64,000 nucleotides of DNA, taken from Acidobacteriota bacterium (GTDB lineage Bacteria > Acidobacteriota > Thermoanaerobaculia > Multivoradales > Multivoraceae). Position 1 is the stretch's first letter. Every line of letters starts with the position of its first letter. The position numbers and the translations under genes are program-made. Where the stretch lies: NCBI GenBank assembly GCA_029263415.1, contig JAJCXN010000026.1, positions 186,001-250,000 on the forward strand. The letters are read 5' to 3'. The notes beneath the pieces were generated by a model, which searched no databases, was not told where the DNA came from, and saw only the letters and a list, made by a program, of their open reading frames with translations. Positions 36,468 to 44,617 of this stretch are shown piece by piece.

Positions 36468-39400
36468 ATGAAAGGAACAGACGACGCCCAGCAGCCTCCG
36501 GCCACAAACGCCTTGATCCGCTTCTCGGTAAATCGCCGGGTCACCATGGCGATGTGTGTTCTTGGCCTGCTTGTGCTTGGTTGGCTGTCGCTCACGCGTC
36601 TGCCGCTTGAGTTCATGCCCGAATTCGCGAGCGCCAACGTGTCAGTGAGCGTGCCGTACCCGTCGTCGTCACCGGCCGAGACCGAGCGGCTAATCGTCCA
36701 GCCCCTAGAAGACATGCTTGGAACGTTGAACGGCCTTGAGCAGCTGCGCTCTACGGCGGGTGCTGGCTCGGCCAACATCAATCTGTCCTTTGTCGAAGGC
36801 ACAGATATGGACCTCGCGGTGGTGGATGTGCGAGACCGAATCGACCGTGCTCGCGACCGTCTACCAGACGATGTTGAGCGCGTTGACATTCGCCGGTTCC
36901 AGAGCAGCGATATTCCGATCCTGCGCAGCAGCTTGACGTCTCAGTCTGCACGTGACGATCTCTACGAGTTCGTTGAAGAGATCATGCAGCCTCGCCTCGA
37001 GCGTCTCGAGGGAGTGGCTCAGGTCAACGTGCGAGGCATTCGGACCCGGGAACTACAGATTAACTTGTTGCCGACACGGCTTGAGGCTGCTCGGCTGGAT
37101 CAGCGGCAGCTAGCTAGTGCCCTGAGAGACAACAACATCAACGTGTCTGCGGGCTATCTGGAGGAGGGAAGCCAGCGTTTCTTAGTGCGGACCTTGGGTG
37201 AGTTCGAGAGCTTGGATCAAATCCGCAACCTTCCGATTCGGGCAGACGGACTCAAGCTCGGTGACGTTGCTGAGGTTAGCTACGATTTCCCCAAGCAGAG
37301 CCAGTACAACTTCCTCAATGGTAGCGAGTCTGTCTCGATCTCGATCAACAAGACTTCGACCGCAAACCTCTTGAAGGTGGTCGAATCGGTGAAGCAGGAG
37401 TACTTGGCGTTGGCGGCGATGCCTGAGATCGCCGAACTCTCGATTCGGCACTTTCACGATGCCTCGGTCGATGTGACAGAAGGCTTGACCGAACTCAGTC
37501 GTGCGGGTCTGTTGGGCGGCGGACTGGCAGTGGTTTTCGTGTTTCTCTTTATCCGTAAGTTCCGCACAACGCTTTTGGTGGCGATCGCGGTGCCGTTATC
37601 GTTGGTCACGACTTTTGTGATCATCTTTCTGGCGCGTCAGGCAGACCTGACCAACATGACGCTGAACGTGATGAGTCTGATGGGGCTCATGCTCGCGATC
37701 GGCATGTTGCTGGATAACTCGATCGTGGTCATCGAGTCGATCTACCGACACCGACAGGACCTCGGTAAACCCGCTCGGCAAGCTGCGCTCGAAGGCGCGA
37801 GCGAAGTCGCGATGCCGATCATTGCGTCGACTGCTACAACCATGTGCGTCTTTCTTCCGTTGGTGCTGTCTGGCGGTGGTGGCCAGATGAGGTTTATGGG
37901 TCAGATCGGTATTACGGTCTGCATTGTCATGCTCGCGTCCTTGTTGGTGTCACTGACGGTGGTGCCATTAGTGGCGTCTATTCTCTTGACCTCGGAGACC
38001 AGAACCAAACCCAAATTTCTGATGGCCATGATTGAAGCCTATGGTTGGGTTGTGCGACTCACTCTGCGTCATCGGCCCGTGTTCTTTGCTGCGATCGTTC
38101 TCTTGCTGTGGGGTTCCTGGAATCTCTACAACGGGATTGAGAGAACATTCGAACCGCCAGCAGAGGGACGCCAGATAACTTTGTTCGTGGATGCTCCCGG
38201 GCGTGTTTCATCAGCCGAGCGCGAAGCAGTCTACGACGAGGTCTATGGTCTCTTGGACGAGCGACGAGACGAGTGGGACATTGCAGATATTGCACACGAC
38301 TACCGGACCGACGGTGGCCGCTCACGTCGCGGTGGCAATCGCTTCGAGCTCTACTTGACCCCGGAAGAAGAGGCCAAGTCTCCCGTGAGCGACGTGCGCG
38401 ATGCCATCCGCAAAGCGCTTCCGGTACGAGCAGGCATCAATTTCAAGATCGCTCAGGCAACGGGCCATGGTCCGGGACGTGGGTCATCGGGTATCAACGT
38501 CGAGTTGGTCGGCGACAACCTAGATACTTTGGAGTTGCTCAGTACGGGCGTGGTCGAACAGCTTTCCGCAGTGCCGTTTCTGCGCGACGTTGATACCTCG
38601 CTCGAAAGTGGCGCCGACGAGATTGTCGTGACGCCCAATCGAGAACGATCGCTCCAAGCTGGACTCTCGTCGCAAGGACTAGCACAGAGCATTTCGAGCG
38701 CACTGTCGAGCCGCAATCTGAGCTATTTCAAGAGCCAAGATCGCGAGATCGGGATTGTCATGCAATACCGGGAAGAGGACCGAGAGTCCCTGCGTCAGTT
38801 GCGAAACATGCCGGTGTTCGCTACTGAGTCCGCGCTTCCCATCGCGGCTTTCGCAGACTTTGAAGTCCAGGCAGGTGCCAAGACGATTGAACGGGAGAAT
38901 CGCCAGGCCAAGATCGAGTTCACTGCCAACACGGTCGGTGATGTGCCATCTTTTATGGCCATGGGCATGATGACTCGGACCCTGGGTGGCGTCGGTTTGC
39001 CCGAGGGCTACGAATGGCGTTTTGGTCGTAGCTTTCGCGACGGCATGCAAGACGACGCGAGCATGAACATCGCGCTGATCATGGCCGTGGTACTCATCTT
39101 CATGATTATGTCGGCGTTGTTCGAGAACGTCATGCAGCCGCTCACCATCTTGCTGGCCATACCGTTCGCCTTCACTGGAGTTGGCGTAATCATGAAGCTG
39201 GCCGGGCAGCCGCGCTCGACCACGGCGACCATGGGCCTCTTGATCCTTGCCGGGATCGTGGTGAACAACGCCATCGTCCTGGTTGATCACATCAACCGCC
39301 TTCGTCGAGAAGGTCTGTCTCGGGAAGAGGCGGTGGTATTAGGCGGTCAGCATCGACTCCGACCGATCCTACTTACGGCTATGACGACCATCCTTGGGCT

Positions 39401-39602
39401 CTCGCCAATGGTCGCTCCGTTCTTCTTGCCGGAGGTTTTCGGCCGACCTGAAGGGCGCGCTGCCTACTGGGCCCCCATCGGGTTGGTACTGGTCGGCGGT
39501 TTGGCAGCTTCCACGATTCTCACCCTGTTGGTTATTCCAACGTTCTACACCCTGATTGACGATCTGTCGCGAATAGCCCGTCGGGTCGCTCGCGCCGTCT
39601 AA
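36468..39602 (+). CDS. RND efflux permease (first)
   Basis: A 1044-residue inner-membrane RND transporter from ATG 36468, chosen for GGAGAGG ten bases upstream; the open frame extends to 36378. The topology is standard: TM1 (MAMCVLGLLVLGWLSLTRLPLEFMPEF), a large periplasmic loop, TM2-6 from about residue 345, and the repeat in the second half. The TM4 proton-relay region reads AIGMLLDNSIVVIESI, with a single Asp (DN instead of AcrB's DD), as in many hydrophobe/amphiphile RND pumps. It is followed by an adaptor and a second RND permease, so the product may work as a hetero-oligomer like MdtB/MdtC. No outer-membrane channel gene is present. Confidence 0.9.
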   Translation: MKGTDDAQQPPATNALIRFSVNRRVTMAMCVLGLLVLGWLSLTRLPLEFMPEFASANVSVSVPYPSSSPAETERLIVQPLEDMLGTLNGLEQLRSTAGAGSANINLSFVEGTDMDLAVVDVRDRIDRARDRLPDDVERVDIRRFQSSDIPILRSSLTSQSARDDLYEFVEEIMQPRLERLEGVAQVNVRGIRTRELQINLLPTRLEAARLDQRQLASALRDNNINVSAGYLEEGSQRFLVRTLGEFESLDQIRNLPIRADGLKLGDVAEVSYDFPKQSQYNFLNGSESVSISINKTSTANLLKVVESVKQEYLALAAMPEIAELSIRHFHDASVDVTEGLTELSRAGLLGGGLAVVFVFLFIRKFRTTLLVAIAVPLSLVTTFVIIFLARQADLTNMTLNVMSLMGLMLAIGMLLDNSIVVIESIYRHRQDLGKPARQAALEGASEVAMPIIASTATTMCVFLPLVLSGGGGQMRFMGQIGITVCIVMLASLLVSLTVVPLVASILLTSETRTKPKFLMAMIEAYGWVVRLTLRHRPVFFAAIVLLLWGSWNLYNGIERTFEPPAEGRQITLFVDAPGRVSSAEREAVYDEVYGLLDERRDEWDIADIAHDYRTDGGRSRRGGNRFELYLTPEEEAKSPVSDVRDAIRKALPVRAGINFKIAQATGHGPGRGSSGINVELVGDNLDTLELLSTGVVEQLSAVPFLRDVDTSLESGADEIVVTPNRERSLQAGLSSQGLAQSISSALSSRNLSYFKSQDREIGIVMQYREEDRESLRQLRNMPVFATESALPIAAFADFEVQAGAKTIERENRQAKIEFTANTVGDVPSFMAMGMMTRTLGGVGLPEGYEWRFGRSFRDGMQDDASMNIALIMAVVLIFMIMSALFENVMQPLTILLAIPFAFTGVGVIMKLAGQPRSTTATMGLLILAGIVVNNAIVLVDHINRLRREGLSREEAVVLGGQHRLRPILLTAMTTILGLSPMVAPFFLPEVFGRPEGRAAYWAPIGLVLVGGLAASTILTLLVIPTFYTLIDDLSRIARRVARAV

Positions 39603-39609
39603 GTCCAGT

Positions 39610-39628
39610 GCATCCGACCTTCGGGTGC
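39610..39628 (+). other. Hairpin between the RND permease and adaptor genes
   Basis: GCATCCGA and TCGGGTGC pair over eight positions (one G-U) around a CCT loop, seven bases after the permease stop. A weak T-run (TTTT) follows ten bases later. It could tune expression of the adaptor relative to the permease, or be a leaky terminator. Confidence 0.4.
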
Positions 39629-39644
39629 AATCGAGGTTTTCTCC

Positions 39645-41279
39645 ATGTTTGTTTCTGATGGAGGCGGGTCGATCTACGGCCAGCCATCACGCCGGAGCTC
39701 CGGCGCAGCGTTCGCCGTGTGTCTATTCCTATTGGTACCGACCTTCCTAGTCGCTGGTTGTGGAGGCGATGACACCGAATCCACTGAACAGGCCGGTGGA
39801 GGTCGCGGAGGTTCAGCGGGCGGTCGAGGCGGCTCATCTGGTGGCGGACGAGGCGGCGGCATGGGAGGCTTCGGTGGAGGGGATCCAGCTCAGGCCACTG
39901 CGATTCCAGTGCGGGTTACCCAGGTCGAACGGCGTCGCATCTCTGATTTTCTGCAGACCACCGGGGCACTTGAGGCTGAGAACGAGGTCGACATCGTCGC
40001 TCGGACCGCTGGGCCGATCACCGAATTGCTGACCGAGGAGGGGCGCTACGTCGCCAGTGGAGACGTTCTAGCGCGGATTGATGATCGGGAGTTGAGTGCG
40101 GATCTGGAACTGGCACGGGTCACGTTGAACGAGACCAAGGCCGCCTTCGACCGGGCCCAGCGAAACTTCTCAGAAGAGATCATCAGCGCTGAGGCCTTCG
40201 AAGTCACCAAGGCCCGCTACGAGAGTGCGAAGGCGCAAGTGCATAGTCGCGAAATCCAACTGAGCTACACCGAGATTCGCGCGCCTTTCGCAGGCCGGGT
40301 GATCGAGCGTGTAATCAAGCAGGGTGAGTTCGTCTCCAACGGAACTCGCATGTTCCGCATTTCTGATTTCGAGCCGCTACTGTGTCCGGTGTTTCTCCCG
40401 GAGAAGGACCTGGTCAAGGTCAGTCGGAAGCAATCGGCATTGGTGTCCGTGGAGGCCTTTGCGGGCGAGACGTTCAAGGCGTCTGTGCTGCGCATCAATC
40501 CGGTGATCGATCAGACCAATGGCACCTTCAAAGTCACGCTTCAGGTGAGCGGCCAGAACAAGTTGCGGCCCGGCATGTTCGGCTCGGTCTTCTTGGAGGT
40601 CGATGCTCATGAGGACGCTCTGGTGGTTCCCAAACGCGCGCTGGTTCTTGAGGGCGTGGGTGACACCGTTTATGTCATCGATGGGGGGATCGCAGCTCGG
40701 CGTGAGGTCACCCTTGGATTCGAAGAGGCCGCGCATGTTGAGGTCCTCTCAGGCTTAAGCGGCGATGAACAAGTCATTGTGCTGGGGCAGGATTCGCTGA
40801 CCGACGGTACGCCGGTCTACGTGCTCGAACAGGAGTCGACTGGACCGGAAGGATCGACGGTTACGCGGGTCGAGCAGCCGGCACCGTCTTCACCGTCCAT
40901 GCCGCCCGGCGCTCGCGGTGGAAGACCGGGTCCTGGACAACCAAGCGCTGAAGAAGGGCGGGGGGACCCAGGCACGCCAGCTACCACGCCAGCAGCTAAC
41001 TCAGAGGCAGCGCCCGCCGAGGGAACAGGAGGCCGGGGTGGTCAAGCGCCCGAGGCCGGCAACCGCGGTGGCGGCCCTCGTGGACGAGGAGGCCCTACGC
41101 CCGACCTCAGCGATCCCGAGGTCGTGAAACGGATACGAGAGCGGATGAAATCGTTCGGCCTGAGCGACGAGCAAATTGATCAACGGATTGAGCAGATGAA
41201 GAATGGAGAACGACCGCCGCGCCCGGATGGTGGACGCCCTTCGGGAGGCGCCGGCACTAGCGGGGCACGATTCGAGTGA
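39645..41279 (+). CDS. RND efflux adaptor (periplasmic lipoprotein, MFP family)
   Basis: A 544-residue membrane fusion protein. A lipoprotein signal (AFAVCLFLLVPTFLVAGC) places the lipobox Cys at about residue 39, followed by a Gly/Arg-rich linker (GGGRGGSAGGRGG...). The body has the barrel-sandwich halves (DIVARTAGPITELLTEEGRYVASGDVLARID, and later YTEIRAPFAGRVIERVIKQGEFVSNGTRMF), an alpha hairpin between them, and the beta-barrel and membrane-proximal domains. An extra ~140-residue tail is rich in Pro, Gly and Arg and ends in a charged helix (RIRERMKSFGLSDEQIDQRIEQM). Typical adaptors are about 370-420 residues, so the tail is unusual. Its stop overlaps the next GTG. Confidence 0.9.
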   Translation: MFVSDGGGSIYGQPSRRSSGAAFAVCLFLLVPTFLVAGCGGDDTESTEQAGGGRGGSAGGRGGSSGGGRGGGMGGFGGGDPAQATAIPVRVTQVERRRISDFLQTTGALEAENEVDIVARTAGPITELLTEEGRYVASGDVLARIDDRELSADLELARVTLNETKAAFDRAQRNFSEEIISAEAFEVTKARYESAKAQVHSREIQLSYTEIRAPFAGRVIERVIKQGEFVSNGTRMFRISDFEPLLCPVFLPEKDLVKVSRKQSALVSVEAFAGETFKASVLRINPVIDQTNGTFKVTLQVSGQNKLRPGMFGSVFLEVDAHEDALVVPKRALVLEGVGDTVYVIDGGIAARREVTLGFEEAAHVEVLSGLSGDEQVIVLGQDSLTDGTPVYVLEQESTGPEGSTVTRVEQPAPSSPSMPPGARGGRPGPGQPSAEEGRGDPGTPATTPAANSEAAPAEGTGGRGGQAPEAGNRGGGPRGRGGPTPDLSDPEVVKRIRERMKSFGLSDEQIDQRIEQMKNGERPPRPDGGRPSGGAGTSGARFE

Positions 41280-44200
41280 GCCTCGTCCATTTCTCAACGC
41301 GAAGACCGGTATCGGTGTTCATCTTCGCGGTCGCAGCAGTGGTGTTCGGTTGGGTGGCGTTTGATCGACTCGCGGTCGACCTGCTGCCGGACATCACCTA
41401 CCCGTCGGTCACCGTCCGTACCGAGCTCGAGGGCGCAGCGCCGACCGAGATCGAGAACCTGCTGACCAAGCCGATCGAGAACGCGGTCGGGGTGGTCAAC
41501 AGCGTTGTGCGGGTGGTCTCCTCATCTCGCGCAGACATTAGCGAGGTTACCCTGGAGTTCGCCTGGGGCACCAACATGGACTTCGCGTCCTTGGATGTGC
41601 GAGAGCGGCTGGATGTAGTGCGACTGCCTCTGGACGCCGAGCAGCCGATCTTGCTGCGCTACGATCCATCGCTTGACCCAGTCATGCGTATCGGCTTGGT
41701 TGGAGCGGATGATCTCATTCGGCTACGGCTGATCGCTGAAGAAGAGGTCAAGCGATCGCTCGAGCGTGTTGAGGGCGTGGCAGCTGCGGTGGTGAGCGGT
41801 GGCCTCGAAGAAGAGATTCAAATCGAGATCGACGAGCGCAGGCTGGTTGCTCTCGGGCTGAGCATCAACACGGTGCTGCAACGCCTCGCTCAGGAAAACA
41901 TCAACATCACCGGCGGCCGCCTGCTGGACGGTGAGACGGAGTACCTCGTTCGGACCATCAACGAGGTGTTGCGCCCTGAGGACCTTCGCAATATCGTCAT
42001 CAGTAGCTCGCAAGGTGCGGTGACGCGGCTCTCTGAAGTGGCACGGGTGTTCAAGGGATCCAAGGAGCGAGAGATCATCACTCGCATCAACGGTCTCGAG
42101 TCGGTCGAGATAGCTGTGTACAAGGAAGGCGGTACCAATACCGTTGGTGTTGTCGACGCAGTCAACGAGCGTCTGGAAGGGCTGTCTGAGCGTCTGGAGA
42201 GGCTCGATAGCGGACTTGAGTTGTTGCCCATGAGCGATCAGGCTCGCTATATTCGCGAGTCGGTGCGGGCGGTCCTGAGCACCGCAATGATGGGCGGCTT
42301 GCTCGCAGTCTTCATTCTCTATGTGTTCCTGCGAAGCGTTCGCAACACTCTCATCATCGGCGTCTCTATTCCGATCTCGGTGATGGCTACGTTCTTCCTG
42401 ATGTACGCCGCCGATATCTCGTTGAACATTATGTCCCTCGGCGGCCTCACTCTCGGGATCGGCCTGTTGGTTGACAACTCGATTGTTGTTCTTGAGGCGA
42501 TCCAGAGGCGCTTGGACCAGGGAATGGGACTGAGCGAAGCGGCGCGCGCGGGCGCCTCCGAGGTCTCGCGGGCGGTGGCTGCTAGTACCTTGACGACCAT
42601 CTGCGTCTTTGTGCCGATCGTCTTCGTTGAGGGCATTGCCGGGCAGTTGTTTGGCGATCAGGCCTTGACCGTGACCTTTTCGCTGTTGGTCTCATTGGTG
42701 GTCGCGCTCACTGTGATCCCAATGCTCGCTTCGCGTGACTTTGGAGCCTGGGTCGCAAAGGAAGACGGCGGTCGGGTCGAGGAGACCCTGGCAGGTCGCA
42801 GCTTGATCGGACTCGTAGCCTTCATCATTCGCCTCCCGGTCGTGCTGTTTCGCCAGGTCGGACGCCTCCTGTCGGGGTTGGTGAGTCCAGTGCTGGGGCT
42901 CTTCGATACGGGCCTTGGCGCAGTCAACTCTCTGTATGGCAGGGTTCTGCGTCGAGTGCTCAAGCAGCCACTGCTGCTGCTCGCAGTGACTCTGATTGCC
43001 CTGGTTTTGACCGGCGGGCTGGCCAGGAATCTTGGTACCGAGTTGGTTCCCGAACTGTCGCAGGGTGAGTTCTTTGTTGATGCTGAACTTGAGCCGGGAG
43101 TGAGGCTCGAGGTGACCGATCGCCGCTTGAAGTCGATCGAACGGACCGCCGCAGGACTGGTTGGTGTTGACATGGTCTACTCGATTGTCGGGGCGTCGAA
43201 CGAGCAGGGCGGCGCCGCTGGTGAGCGGCGAGAGAACATCGGCCAGATCAGTGTCGACCTCGAACCAGGACTAGGCCGCCCTGAGGAAGAGCGAGTGATG
43301 GGGGAGCTGCGCGACGAGATCGATCGGATCAACGAGGGGTTCGGACATCAGAGCGCAGAACCTGCGAACCTCGATCGGGCGCAAGGGCAGCTCAAGTATC
43401 GTTTTGGTCGGCCCTCGTACTTTTCGTTTAGAACCCCGGTCGAGGTGGAAATTCGTGGCTACAACCTCGAGCTGCTGACACGCCTTTCTGAGGAGGCTGC
43501 ACGCCGGATGGGGGAGATCCCCGGCTTGGTCGACATTCGCTCGTCCGCAGACGGGGGCAACCCGGAACTCCAAATCTTCTTTGATCGAGAACGCTTGACG
43601 ACCCTCGGATTGACCATCGGCGGGCTGGGAGCATTGCTTCGCTCGAAGATTCAGGGCGATATTGCGACCGATATTCAGCGCCAGGACAGGACGATCGACA
43701 TTCGTCTGCGGGCTGACGAAGAGTTTCGCAACAGCGTGAAGGATCTAGAGAACCTGAACGTTGGGAGCGGGCGCATTTCGGTACCGTTGAATTCGGTGGC
43801 TGATGTAGTTATCGCGAACGGGCCAGCCGAGATTCGCCGCTCCGACGGAAGCCGAGTCGCCACTCTCACCGCGAACGTTGTGGATGCTGACCTCGGTACG
43901 GTAGCGACTGCGATTGAGCAAGCGCTCGGCGGCATGCAGTTTCCACCTGGTTTCGACTGGTCTCTGCGCGGCCAGCAGCAAGAGATGGAAACCTCATTCA
44001 GTAGCTTGCAACTGGCAATGGGACTTGCCATCTTCATGGTGTATCTGGTGATGGCCTCTCAGTTCGAGTCGTTACTGCATCCGCTGGTAATTCTGTTCAG
44101 CGTGCCGTTCTCGGTGATCGGCGCCATCCTCATCCTGGCGTTGACCAGCACTCCGATCAGTATCGTGGTGTTGATCGGTGGTGTCTTGCTCGCCGGCATC

Positions 44201-44491
44201 GTAGTTAACAACGCGATCATCCTGGTGGACTACACCAACCAGCTCCGCCGCGACAAAGGGATGGCGAAGATTGAGGCCCTTGTTCAAGCCGGTACCACAA
44301 GGCTGCGACCAATCCTCATGACCACGGCGACCACTGTGCTGGGGTTGTGGCCGATGGCGATGGGGTTTGGCGAGGGTAGCGAGCTGCGTGCTCCGATGGC
44401 CTTGACTGTGATTGGCGGGCTACTCACCTCCACCGCACTGACTCTGTTGCTAATCCCGGCCGTGTACTCGCTACTTGACCGAAGTGATTGA
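41276..44491 (+). CDS. RND efflux permease (second)
   Basis: A 1071-residue RND transporter whose GTG start overlaps the adaptor stop (GTGA). TM1 is VSVFIFAVAAVVFGWVAFDRL, then DLLPDITYPSVTVRTELEGAAPTEIENL. The TM4 region reads TLGIGLLVDNSIVVLEAI with one Asp. An extra stretch between TM6 and the second half (near 495-560, EDGGRVEETLAGR...VLFRQVGRLLSGLV) contains an added amphipathic segment. It differs clearly from the first permease, so the two are not a recent duplication. Together with the adaptor it should form a tripartite pump with an outer-membrane protein encoded elsewhere. Confidence 0.9.
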   Translation: MSLVHFSTRRPVSVFIFAVAAVVFGWVAFDRLAVDLLPDITYPSVTVRTELEGAAPTEIENLLTKPIENAVGVVNSVVRVVSSSRADISEVTLEFAWGTNMDFASLDVRERLDVVRLPLDAEQPILLRYDPSLDPVMRIGLVGADDLIRLRLIAEEEVKRSLERVEGVAAAVVSGGLEEEIQIEIDERRLVALGLSINTVLQRLAQENINITGGRLLDGETEYLVRTINEVLRPEDLRNIVISSSQGAVTRLSEVARVFKGSKEREIITRINGLESVEIAVYKEGGTNTVGVVDAVNERLEGLSERLERLDSGLELLPMSDQARYIRESVRAVLSTAMMGGLLAVFILYVFLRSVRNTLIIGVSIPISVMATFFLMYAADISLNIMSLGGLTLGIGLLVDNSIVVLEAIQRRLDQGMGLSEAARAGASEVSRAVAASTLTTICVFVPIVFVEGIAGQLFGDQALTVTFSLLVSLVVALTVIPMLASRDFGAWVAKEDGGRVEETLAGRSLIGLVAFIIRLPVVLFRQVGRLLSGLVSPVLGLFDTGLGAVNSLYGRVLRRVLKQPLLLLAVTLIALVLTGGLARNLGTELVPELSQGEFFVDAELEPGVRLEVTDRRLKSIERTAAGLVGVDMVYSIVGASNEQGGAAGERRENIGQISVDLEPGLGRPEEERVMGELRDEIDRINEGFGHQSAEPANLDRAQGQLKYRFGRPSYFSFRTPVEVEIRGYNLELLTRLSEEAARRMGEIPGLVDIRSSADGGNPELQIFFDRERLTTLGLTIGGLGALLRSKIQGDIATDIQRQDRTIDIRLRADEEFRNSVKDLENLNVGSGRISVPLNSVADVVIANGPAEIRRSDGSRVATLTANVVDADLGTVATAIEQALGGMQFPPGFDWSLRGQQQEMETSFSSLQLAMGLAIFMVYLVMASQFESLLHPLVILFSVPFSVIGAILILALTSTPISIVVLIGGVLLAGIVVNNAIILVDYTNQLRRDKGMAKIEALVQAGTTRLRPILMTTATTVLGLWPMAMGFGEGSELRAPMALTVIGGLLTSTALTLLLIPAVYSLLDRSD

Positions 44492-44557
44492 TCCTTCAGC
44501 CACTTAGCAGCTTTCCCGCCGGCGAGGGTTGGGTTAGTATGGCTGATCGACCCGCGC

Positions 44558-44581
44558 CACGATCACGAATGATAGATCGTG
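44558..44581. promoter_or_regulatory. Perfect 7-bp inverted repeat upstream of the coiled-coil gene
   Basis: CACGATC (44558-44564) and GATCGTG (44575-44581) are exact reverse complements separated by ten bases, a spacing suited to a dimeric DNA-binding protein. The site lies 37 bases before the ATG at 44618. The binding protein is unknown. Confidence 0.4.
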
Positions 44582-44617
44582 TCTATCCCGCGCCACCGTG
44601 AAGAAGTAAGGGCTTCC

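Noticed and set aside
36097-36471. 124-residue plus-strand frame ending with an ATGA overlap with the RND permease
   Set aside because: TTG start without ribosome site, no recognisable domain and low-complexity composition; the overlap may be chance.
38679-39290. 203-residue minus-strand frame within the first RND permease
   Set aside because: His/Asp-rich antisense translation of membrane helices; not a real protein pattern.
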